From CAZEQJ01 sp964514385 (GTDB lineage Bacteria > Bacteroidota > Bacteroidia > Cytophagales > Cyclobacteriaceae), in NCBI GenBank assembly GCA_964514385.1, contig CAZEQJ010000057.1:1-15180 (forward strand): a stretch of 15,180 nt of DNA. The letters are read 5' to 3'. The position numbers and the translations under genes were made by a program. This document shows positions 1 through 6,444 of the stretch, piece by piece. Under the pieces are notes generated by a model. It was given only the letters and a program-made list of their open reading frames with translations, was not told the origin of the DNA and ran no database searches. The first letter of the stretch is position 1. Every line of letters begins with the position of its first letter.

Positions 1-1913
1 TGCCGGAGGATGAAGAGCAGTTGGAAAGTATTCTGGCCAAAATAGAGGAATACCTTGAAAACCCGGAGGCGTTGTTAAATTTGGTGAAGGAAGATGAAGC
101 CAATAAAGCCCGAATAGAAGAACTGACAGCCAAGTTAACAGGCAGCCAGCCACCCTATGCTGCGGGATTGTCAGAAGAAGAGTGGGACAGCTTGCTTGAA
201 ATGCTTTGCCCGTATCTGGTAGCCGAAGAAGAACGGCCGGAATTGGTCACTATAGAGCCAATAACAGATGACCAGTTTGCAGCAGGTATTGACGATGATA
301 AATTAAAAATAACCTACTCAATAAAACCGACTGAAAAATATCCGCTACAATATGCCAGACTGAAAGTGTATAAAAATGATGGTTCGTTGGCTTATGTGAA
401 TAGTGAAACGATTGAGATTGGGGAAGGTAAAACGTTTGAGTGGAATGGTAAGATGAACCAAGATAACGATGCTGATAAGTATATCAGGTTTGATGAGTCA
501 CCTTTTACAGTGAAAGTACTGGCCAGTGTGAATGAAGATTTTTCTGATTCTTTTGAAGCTACTACTTCGGCAGAAGTACATCAATATGCTGATGAGTGGA
601 CTGATGCCTCTGACGAAATCAAAAACCGGATATATGTAAATAATGCCCCTTCGGGCACCTCGAAGTTTGAATATTATTTAATGCTTCGTGATCAAATGAT
701 TAATAAGATTGAAATTGAGAATATAGATGATTCGGGGCCCCTGGGCTACATGGATACTAATGATACTACTTTTACTTTTCTGGGCAGAGAGATCAATGTC
801 CATAAAAATTACCAATCGATCCTGACTGAAATCGAAAATGATATTATTCAGGGTGGGGATTATGATTATTATGAAAATAAATACCCCATGGGCAGTTATA
901 CGATAAGGTTTATGAACCATTCTCAAGTTATTAGTGACCATTCTTTTGGTTTTGCACTGGATATTGATGCTACTAATAACCCACAAATAATGGCCAGGCA
1001 AAACTTGTTTTTGAAAATTGTGACCAATTTAGATTTCTGGTATACAGACTTGACTCTCGCACAGATGAAAAATGCCAGTAATCAGTATAAGCAAAATATA
1101 AACAGTACTTCTTTAGCTGAAATTATAAGTGGGTTTAACTTTATTAAGTCTTATGGCAATAATAGAGAACCGACATATACTACACCGGACATCATTGACG
1201 GGCATATAAAAACAGAAATCAATCAGGTTTATAGTGATTATAATACGATCGCTATGCGGGCATCTAGCCTGGTCAATGAGCTATGGTTTGAAAATAATGT
1301 AACGGATGAATTGCTCACAGAACTACAGGTAGAAATTCCAGAACGTTGTCAAGGCAACATTGAGCAAATTGATGTTCTTCTTGGCAAGGTGCAGAGATAC
1401 AAAAATTTGCTGAATAACGGGTATATAAAAGCATACTCCATGACCAGCAATTTTAATGAAGAATATCAGTATTGGAATAGCTACCTCTCTACAATTACAG
1501 AAACGTTGGAGGGATACAAAAGAGCGTTCAATCTGATTATCAGTGAAGTTGAAGAAACGAAATCAGACGGCTATTTACCGGCTTCTTTTGATATTAATGC
1601 TGATTTTACCCTAGTCGATGATTTTGACGTTAGCCAGGTGAATGATTTTCTCCTGTTTATCAATAGGGTTGATGAAATATTGGGTAGTTCAGCCATGGGA
1701 AACCTGACTTTCGGCCAATATGTGGACTGGCTTAACCTGAATGGCACAAAAACTGCGTTGACCCAATTAGGTCAAACAGGTTTTTTTAACCTCGAAAACA
1801 ATTTTGTGGACTATTTTCTGAATTCCAACAAAATACATTGGGGTGGAAATTGGTATAGAAAACGTGACTGGATGCATTTTCAGCCTACATCAGCTTATTT
1901 AATATTCGATTAA
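1..1913 (+). CDS. Large multidomain protein with C-terminal M15-type zinc peptidoglycan peptidase (5' end off window)
   Basis: The frame is open from base 3 to the left edge (PEDEEQ precedes the TTG at 21), so the true start lies outside the window and the TTG is not a convincing start. Counting residues from that TTG: 1-75 are acidic and helical; about 76-190 look beta-rich and Ig-like (LKVYKNDGSLAYV, FEWNG, FTVKVLAS). The M15 signature S-x-H-x-x-G-x-A-x-D appears as ISDHSFGFALDID, with H307 and D314 as zinc ligands and R296 as a possible substrate Arg. The third ligand and general base appear only at the C-terminus in DWMHF (H619, D616), preceded by HWGGNW. Known M15C enzymes cleave peptide stems of peptidoglycan and have these motifs far closer together; here about 300 mostly helical residues intervene. 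I see no signal peptide, though the N-terminus is missing. The exported propeller gene follows after 11 bp. A secreted effector or a phage-like lysin is inference. Confidence 0.75.
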   Translation, partial: PEDEEQLESILAKIEEYLENPEALLNLVKEDEANKARIEELTAKLTGSQPPYAAGLSEEEWDSLLEMLCPYLVAEEERPELVTIEPITDDQFAAGIDDDKLKITYSIKPTEKYPLQYARLKVYKNDGSLAYVNSETIEIGEGKTFEWNGKMNQDNDADKYIRFDESPFTVKVLASVNEDFSDSFEATTSAEVHQYADEWTDASDEIKNRIYVNNAPSGTSKFEYYLMLRDQMINKIEIENIDDSGPLGYMDTNDTTFTFLGREINVHKNYQSILTEIENDIIQGGDYDYYENKYPMGSYTIRFMNHSQVISDHSFGFALDIDATNNPQIMARQNLFLKIVTNLDFWYTDLTLAQMKNASNQYKQNINSTSLAEIISGFNFIKSYGNNREPTYTTPDIIDGHIKTEINQVYSDYNTIAMRASSLVNELWFENNVTDELLTELQVEIPERCQGNIEQIDVLLGKVQRYKNLLNNGYIKAYSMTSNFNEEYQYWNSYLSTITETLEGYKRAFNLIISEVEETKSDGYLPASFDINADFTLVDDFDVSQVNDFLLFINRVDEILGSSAMGNLTFGQYVDWLNLNGTKTALTQLGQTGFFNLENNFVDYFLNSNKIHWGGNWYRKRDWMHFQPTSAYLIFD

Positions 1914-1924
1914 AATAAATTGAC

Positions 1925-3016
1925 ATGAAAATATTATCGATACTATTTGGATTCCTTCTTTTTACGGTTTTTCCTGGTGATCAAAAATCACCGGAGCCAG
2001 TTACCAACTTCCTTAAGCTAAAATGGGAAGTTGAAATAGAAACCAAAAGCACATTGCCTGCCAAGAGTGGCCAGTATCTCCTTACTGCGGATAATTTTGC
2101 CATTGATGCAATAACAGGGCAAAAGTTGCCCCTACTAGCTGTTGATAATTATACTGATACACTTTTAATACACAGTACAGATTACAAATTAATTTTCATT
2201 GACATAAAAAATAATGCTACAAAATTCGAAAGAAGAAGGAGCCGACCATATTATATTGGCCCAAAAGAAGTTGAATTAACGAATGATAGCATCTGGGTTG
2301 AAGTAACTAAAAACACATCGATTCAGGGTATAAATTTATTAAATCAAAAAGTTTTGTGGACTATTCAATCAACTTCTCGAATCTTTAATAAGCCTGTTAT
2401 AATAGACGGTCAGGTATTTATACCAAACTTAAATCAATTGTTAATATTGGATAAGCAAAGTGGCGATGTTATAAATACTTTGTCATTAAGTGGACCGGTT
2501 CTTTCTGGAATGAAGAAGCATAAAGATTATCTATATATGATAGTTGAAGATGAAGGATTGATTGCTTTAAACTATCACACAAACGAGATTAAATGGAGAG
2601 TTGACTTAAGTAGGTACTCTAGTAGGGCTAATAGAATTATAGTAGATGAAGACAGAGTTTATTTTTCTGACAATAACTTACATGCTGTGAATCGAGCTGA
2701 TGGTAGCTTAATATGGGAAATCGGAGAAAAAGATGGTGTTTTTATTAGAGATTCTGGATTATCTCAAGTGAAGAACTATCTAATTTTCTATGTATTTAAG
2801 GACAATGAGAATTTACTTACCGTAGCCGATAAAAACACCGGTGAAATTTTATATCAGGGATTCAATTTTAATGTAGTTGGCGGGGATAGGAATAACCCTG
2901 AAGGTACTGCAAAGGAAGACCTTTTGTTGATCGACTTCATGGACGAACTTATCGATGATAAGATTCTGGTCGGAGTGATGGATAATAAAATATATGGCCT
3001 TGAAGTTTTGAAATAA
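1925..3016 (+). CDS. Exported PQQ-like beta-propeller protein; possible partner or immunity protein of the upstream peptidase
   Basis: The 363-residue protein starts with a Lys and a hydrophobic stretch (residues 2-17), a plausible Sec signal peptide with no lipobox cysteine, so a periplasmic location is likely. Blade-like repeats of the PQQ/YVTN propeller type are visible: KLKWEVEI at 31-38 with DAITGQKL, VLWTI at 143-147 with ILDKQSGDV at 174-182, EIKWRVDL at 221-228 with AVNRADGSLIWEI at 254-266, and TVADKNTGEILY at 299-310. No catalytic residues are recognisable, so a binding or scaffolding role is likelier than an enzyme. The gene begins 11 bp after the peptidase stop and is probably co-transcribed with it. 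It is strongly AT-rich (positions 2401-2460 hold 17 G/C of 60) compared with genes further right. A periplasmic protein right behind a peptidoglycan-cleaving enzyme suggests an immunity or accessory factor; this is inference from context. Confidence 0.72.
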   Translation: MKILSILFGFLLFTVFPGDQKSPEPVTNFLKLKWEVEIETKSTLPAKSGQYLLTADNFAIDAITGQKLPLLAVDNYTDTLLIHSTDYKLIFIDIKNNATKFERRRSRPYYIGPKEVELTNDSIWVEVTKNTSIQGINLLNQKVLWTIQSTSRIFNKPVIIDGQVFIPNLNQLLILDKQSGDVINTLSLSGPVLSGMKKHKDYLYMIVEDEGLIALNYHTNEIKWRVDLSRYSSRANRIIVDEDRVYFSDNNLHAVNRADGSLIWEIGEKDGVFIRDSGLSQVKNYLIFYVFKDNENLLTVADKNTGEILYQGFNFNVVGGDRNNPEGTAKEDLLLIDFMDELIDDKILVGVMDNKIYGLEVLK

Positions 3017-3086
3017 TGAATCGCCTTCATTGTCCTGGCACCTCATAGAAAGGCATCAGAATTTTTATTTCTATTTTAGTACGGAA

Positions 3087-3188
3087 CCCACGAACCATCA
3101 ACGAATAAGCAAATCAACAAATAAACAAATCAACCCTTGAACCCATCAACCCATAAACCCATCAACCCATAATTCCTCCCCAAAATTT
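3087..3188 (+). repeat. Array of degenerate 8-bp repeats, copy A
   Basis: About ten head-to-tail octamers run from 3092 to 3171. The first group follows AACAAATN, the second AACCCATN, and the eighth base is A, C or G but never T. The left edge is CCCACGAACCATCAAC (3087-3102) and the right edge is TCCCCAAAATTT (3177-3188); both edges recur around the copy at 6231-6370. Stop codons arise in the array, so it is not coding. It lies in the 236-bp gap between the propeller gene and tRNA-Leu. Apart from this array and the promoter candidate, I see nothing definite in that gap; a weak GCCTT/AAGGC stem followed by T-rich sequence at about 3023-3078 might serve as a terminator. Confidence 0.85.
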
Positions 3189-3222
3189 ACGCCTCAGCTA
3201 TGGTGATTGCTAACCAACCTGT

Positions 3223-3230
3223 TATATTTG
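3223..3230 (+). promoter_or_regulatory. Candidate Bacteroidota -7 element for tRNA-Leu
   Basis: TATATTTG matches the Bacteroidota -7 consensus TAnnTTTG at every fixed base and lies 22 bp before the first base of the tRNA, a suitable distance for a short leader. A TTG at 3207-3209 is too close (13 bp) to be a standard -33 element, and no better one is visible. Such octamers are expected several times by chance in a window this size, so support comes mainly from position. Confidence 0.4.
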
Positions 3231-3252
3231 CCATCCCAATTTCAAGTACTAT

Positions 3253-3334
3253 GCCTAAGTGGCGGAATTGGTAGACGCGCACGACTCAAAATCGTGTTCC
3301 TTCGGGAGTGCCGGTTCGACTCCGGCCTTAGGTA
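3253..3334 (+). tRNA. tRNA-Leu (anticodon CAA)
   Basis: A full class II tRNA cloverleaf can be drawn. The acceptor stem GCCTAAG pairs with CTTAGGT (first pair G-U) with discriminator A. The D arm contains GGCGGAATTGGTAGACGC. The anticodon stem CACGA/TCGTG encloses the loop CTCAAAA, giving anticodon CAA that reads UUG. The long variable arm is TTCC-TTCG-GGAG. The T arm GCCGG-TTCGACT-CCGGC is intact. The 3' CCA is not encoded (ACTTGC follows). The long variable arm and the anticodon both support leucine. Confidence 0.97.
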
Positions 3335-3378
3335 CTTGCTTATCTCGTTTCATCTTCTCCCTGCTATAATTTCCCCAT

Positions 3379-6132
3379 TTATCGCCTGATCTCAATCACA
3401 TGTGATGCCTTATCGACCTCCAGTGTAAATTCCTTTTTACCTCGTACCAGCATACCGTTCACTGCTACACCATCCATACGCACCATCCACTCAGATGAAT
3501 CACCGCTTTCCACCGTCAGCACTGTGTTGTGACGATCTTCCGTGCGGTTTTCAAGGGTAAATTGTATAATGCTGCCTTCTTCTAACACCTCTATGGGTTT
3601 GTCACGACTGAAGCCATCTCGATCCAGCTCAAAGCCGGTACGCTGTGTATTGCCAATCAACCAGAATCGCATACGCACTCCGTCGCGAGGAATAACAGAT
3701 AAAGTGCCGTCCATTGCTTCCAGCTTACCGCCATAGGCGATCCATCCGAAAAGGGGATCATCAACCAGCATGGTCATGGCCATACGTGTCACGGCACCCA
3801 TGCCCAGATTTTGTTCGCTATCATAGCGCCATAGGCCGCGATCTTCCGCGTACCCCATCCAGGTATTGTCATGCTTCGTGGGCTGAAATGCCTGTCCGAG
3901 TGCCCCGTCATTGATTTCACCCGGTGCCCAATAGCCATAATTGCTTTCGGCTGTACCTGTATTCATCATACAGTAACTCGCCAGGTAGCTGGCATATCCA
4001 TGCTGAATCCAGCTATATGGGTCATCAGCAAATTGTATCGCATAATCCAGCTTGGCCCAGCCACCCATGCGAGACATATAGCTCATGCGCGCATCGTCAC
4101 GAATGTCGCTGCCAAGTCTGTAATAGGCGGGCTCCAGCCATCCCCGGGTCGACATAGAAGCATATAGCTGGCGTTCCAAAAAGTCACGTGCTGCCTCGCG
4201 ACTGACCTCAGGATGCGATCGCCACATCTCTTCATTTTTATCATACCAAAGCTTTTCATCCGGCTCCATGTCTGTGGTAGCACCATACTTTGCCAGAGCA
4301 TAGGACGACTCAAAAGCGGTACGGTCAGTGGCAAATTCGGAGGCGTAAGGATAAGGGTCATCATAAATAAAATATTTGGCCTTCTTTTCCCACTCACCCC
4401 TTAGAAAATCTGCCTCTTCCTGCATTCCCTTATCTTCGAGCGTTTCGATAAGTGACGGGATCAGCATCTCATTGTAGTTACCCCATTTGTAGATTTCATA
4501 TACCGGATAAATGTCATAGGGATACTCAAAAAATGCCCGTGCAGTATGATAGGCTCGTTTCAGGTAGCCATCAGCATCGAGGTATTGCACCTTATCCGGG
4601 TAGCGCTCAGCAATCTGATGCATATGGTAGTATAGCATCATCATATGAGGGTAATCGAAGGTGCGCCAGATCTTGATGATATTAAGGCGCCGGTTTTCGA
4701 TTTTCGCACGCAGCATCGTATCACGAGCCACCTTCCAGTTGGGCACACCATGCACGCCGTAGGGGTAGGTTTCATCTTCTGTCCGCTGCAGTCCACCCCA
4801 GACAAAATACTCGATATGATACTCCAGCGCAGATATCTGCTCTTCATTGGGATAAACAGCATTTACTGAGGCCAGAAATGCGGGAATACCCAGAATAGGA
4901 TCATCCGATGCCACTCTGTAGCCGTACCACCCTTCAAAAACACCATCAGTGTTGTCAGGGCCTCGCAGTACGCTAGCCTTCATATCCCATATGGAAAATA
5001 AGCCATCATACCAAAGCGACGGATCGCGGTGCTGTTGCTTTTCTACGATGAAATCTGTCCGCTTTTCGAGCAAGGTTTTGATTGGCTCAGTGGAAAAGAA
5101 TTCAAGATATGTTTTGCGGCCATCGTCAAAATAAACGGTCAGCATGTTTTCACCAAGTTTATTAAAAGCTACGGTATAGATGTGGTGATCCTGCTGCTTT
5201 TCACCTTCATAGGTTATGGAGGTGAGGGCAGGGTATTCAGCTACTACCGAATCTATTGTGGCCTGGGTATGTAGCGAAAATGTGGCAGTCAGATCCTGAG
5301 GTAATGTCATGCCCGGCACTACACGCACGTCTAACAAGCGGTTTTGATAGAGAATTTCACGGATTTCATCATAGCTGTCGGCCCATTGCATGCGAAAGCC
5401 AAACGAAAGCCGGTCCTGGCCGGCTCCCACAGGATCGAGTTGGCTGGCTGTATGCTCCTGGCGCCATGTACCTTGTGTATTACCACCGCTATAGGAGGAG
5501 TGAATATAGTATGTGTCATCGTCATAATACTCCAGCTGTGTTCCCGGCTGTGCAGTTACCACAAGGCAGGGAAAATTACCACTGCGCTTGGTAAAAAAAA
5601 GGTAAGAGCCGTCACCGGCGATATTCAGATGACGAAGATAACCCCGTTCAAAAAGATCGGTCTGCTCATAGCTGGGACGTGACATGCGGGGAAATTCAAT
5701 GAAAATGTCACCTATTTCCACCTCATATCCCATTTTATTTTCGATATCGATAGACCAGTCCAGGACCTCTCCATTCAATGTATAGCGCTGCTCCAGAGCG
5801 AAGGGCATACCGGCAATATAATTGGTCACTTCGAGAGTGCCCTCTGCGCTGGAGATATCAAGTCCATCTTCGGTGAAATCTACCTGCCGGGCGGTGAAAA
5901 CGGTTTGCCATACGCCTTCATTCATACGAAAGCGAACATCAGCATCCAGCCGGCCGTCGATTACATTTCCTTCGTAGGGGTCATTTTTATTTATAAGGCC
6001 TGTCACACCACGGCTGTCATAGGTTACGCGCCAGATGTCATTTTCGAGTACATTTTCGGAGGTCTCGGGACTTTCCTGAGTACCGCATCCGAATAAAAGT
6101 GAAATTATAATAAGGGAGGTCAATCGTTTCAT
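3379..6132 (-). CDS. Large lipoprotein resembling the DUF5695 family, probable carbohydrate-active protein
   Basis: The 917-residue product opens with a lipoprotein signal peptide (MKRLTSLIIISLLFGC; Cys16 would be lipidated), placing it in the outer envelope. Residues about 30-350 are beta-rich. From about 370 to 800 a helix-rich region carries dense aromatic and acidic motifs: IWDMKASVLRGPDNTDG (381-397), YPYGVHGVPNW (456-466), YDIYPVYEIYKWGNYNE (539-555), YPYASEFATDRTAFESSYA (594-612) and GYWAPGEINDGALGQAF (733-749). This pattern matches what I recall of DUF5695 and looks like an (alpha/alpha)-barrel glycosidase or lyase, followed by a beta C-terminus (about 805-917). Candidate acidic catalytic residues such as D383, E555 and E739 are guesses. 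No SusC/SusD or other glycan-utilisation genes are adjacent. The ATG fits the signal peptide exactly. Upstream, TTATTTTG at about 6151-6158 (read on the minus strand) is a poor match to a -7 element. The family assignment is from memory and the function is inferred. Confidence 0.8.
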   Translation of the reverse strand: MKRLTSLIIISLLFGCGTQESPETSENVLENDIWRVTYDSRGVTGLINKNDPYEGNVIDGRLDADVRFRMNEGVWQTVFTARQVDFTEDGLDISSAEGTLEVTNYIAGMPFALEQRYTLNGEVLDWSIDIENKMGYEVEIGDIFIEFPRMSRPSYEQTDLFERGYLRHLNIAGDGSYLFFTKRSGNFPCLVVTAQPGTQLEYYDDDTYYIHSSYSGGNTQGTWRQEHTASQLDPVGAGQDRLSFGFRMQWADSYDEIREILYQNRLLDVRVVPGMTLPQDLTATFSLHTQATIDSVVAEYPALTSITYEGEKQQDHHIYTVAFNKLGENMLTVYFDDGRKTYLEFFSTEPIKTLLEKRTDFIVEKQQHRDPSLWYDGLFSIWDMKASVLRGPDNTDGVFEGWYGYRVASDDPILGIPAFLASVNAVYPNEEQISALEYHIEYFVWGGLQRTEDETYPYGVHGVPNWKVARDTMLRAKIENRRLNIIKIWRTFDYPHMMMLYYHMHQIAERYPDKVQYLDADGYLKRAYHTARAFFEYPYDIYPVYEIYKWGNYNEMLIPSLIETLEDKGMQEEADFLRGEWEKKAKYFIYDDPYPYASEFATDRTAFESSYALAKYGATTDMEPDEKLWYDKNEEMWRSHPEVSREAARDFLERQLYASMSTRGWLEPAYYRLGSDIRDDARMSYMSRMGGWAKLDYAIQFADDPYSWIQHGYASYLASYCMMNTGTAESNYGYWAPGEINDGALGQAFQPTKHDNTWMGYAEDRGLWRYDSEQNLGMGAVTRMAMTMLVDDPLFGWIAYGGKLEAMDGTLSVIPRDGVRMRFWLIGNTQRTGFELDRDGFSRDKPIEVLEEGSIIQFTLENRTEDRHNTVLTVESGDSSEWMVRMDGVAVNGMLVRGKKEFTLEVDKASHVIEIRR

Positions 6133-6230
6133 AAAAAATAAGGTTGATTACAAAATAAGGTAGTCATTACCCGATAGAGTGAACATGCCATATGTTCATA
6201 AATGCTGCACATATATGTAATGCCCGCTTC

Positions 6231-6370
6231 CCCACGAACCATCAACAAATCAACAAATCAACAAATCAACCCATAAACCCATCAACCCATGAGCCCATAA
6301 ACCCATAAACCCATGAACCCATAAACCCATGAACCCTTCAACCTTTAACCATCATTTATCCCTAAAATTT
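6231..6370 (+). repeat. Array of degenerate 8-bp repeats, copy B
   Basis: About fourteen head-to-tail octamers run from 6236 to 6347: three AACAAATC units, then AACCCATN units (final base A, C or G), then decaying units AACCCTTC and AACCTTTA. The left edge CCCACGAACCATCAAC (6231-6246) is identical to that of copy A, and the right edge TCCCTAAAATTT (6359-6370) differs from copy A by one base. The array lies in the 312-bp gap between divergent genes (6133-6444). The rest of that gap holds no gene: 6133-6230 should carry the promoter of the minus-strand lipoprotein, and 6371-6444 that of the peptidase. Confidence 0.85.
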
Positions 6371-6444
6371 CACCACTTATCAAGTTACTGTCTGTTTTTC
6401 CTTTTTTGCTCCATATTTTAGGGAAGTAGTGTAAAATATGTAAT

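Noticed and set aside
3087..3188. Repeat array as a CRISPR
   Set aside because: Units are 8 bp, contiguous and degenerate, with no spacers and no cas genes nearby.
3253..3334. tRNA-Leu as the integration site of the AT-rich module
   Set aside because: The AT-rich genes lie on the 5' side of the tRNA, no integrase is present, and I found no second copy of the tRNA 3' end in the window.
3207..3389. 60-codon open frame over the tRNA
   Set aside because: It spans the tRNA-Leu gene and has no recognisable protein features.
5256..5682. Plus-strand open frames of about 112 codons inside the lipoprotein gene
   Set aside because: They are antisense to a well-supported 917-codon gene and their translations show no domain or composition typical of real proteins.
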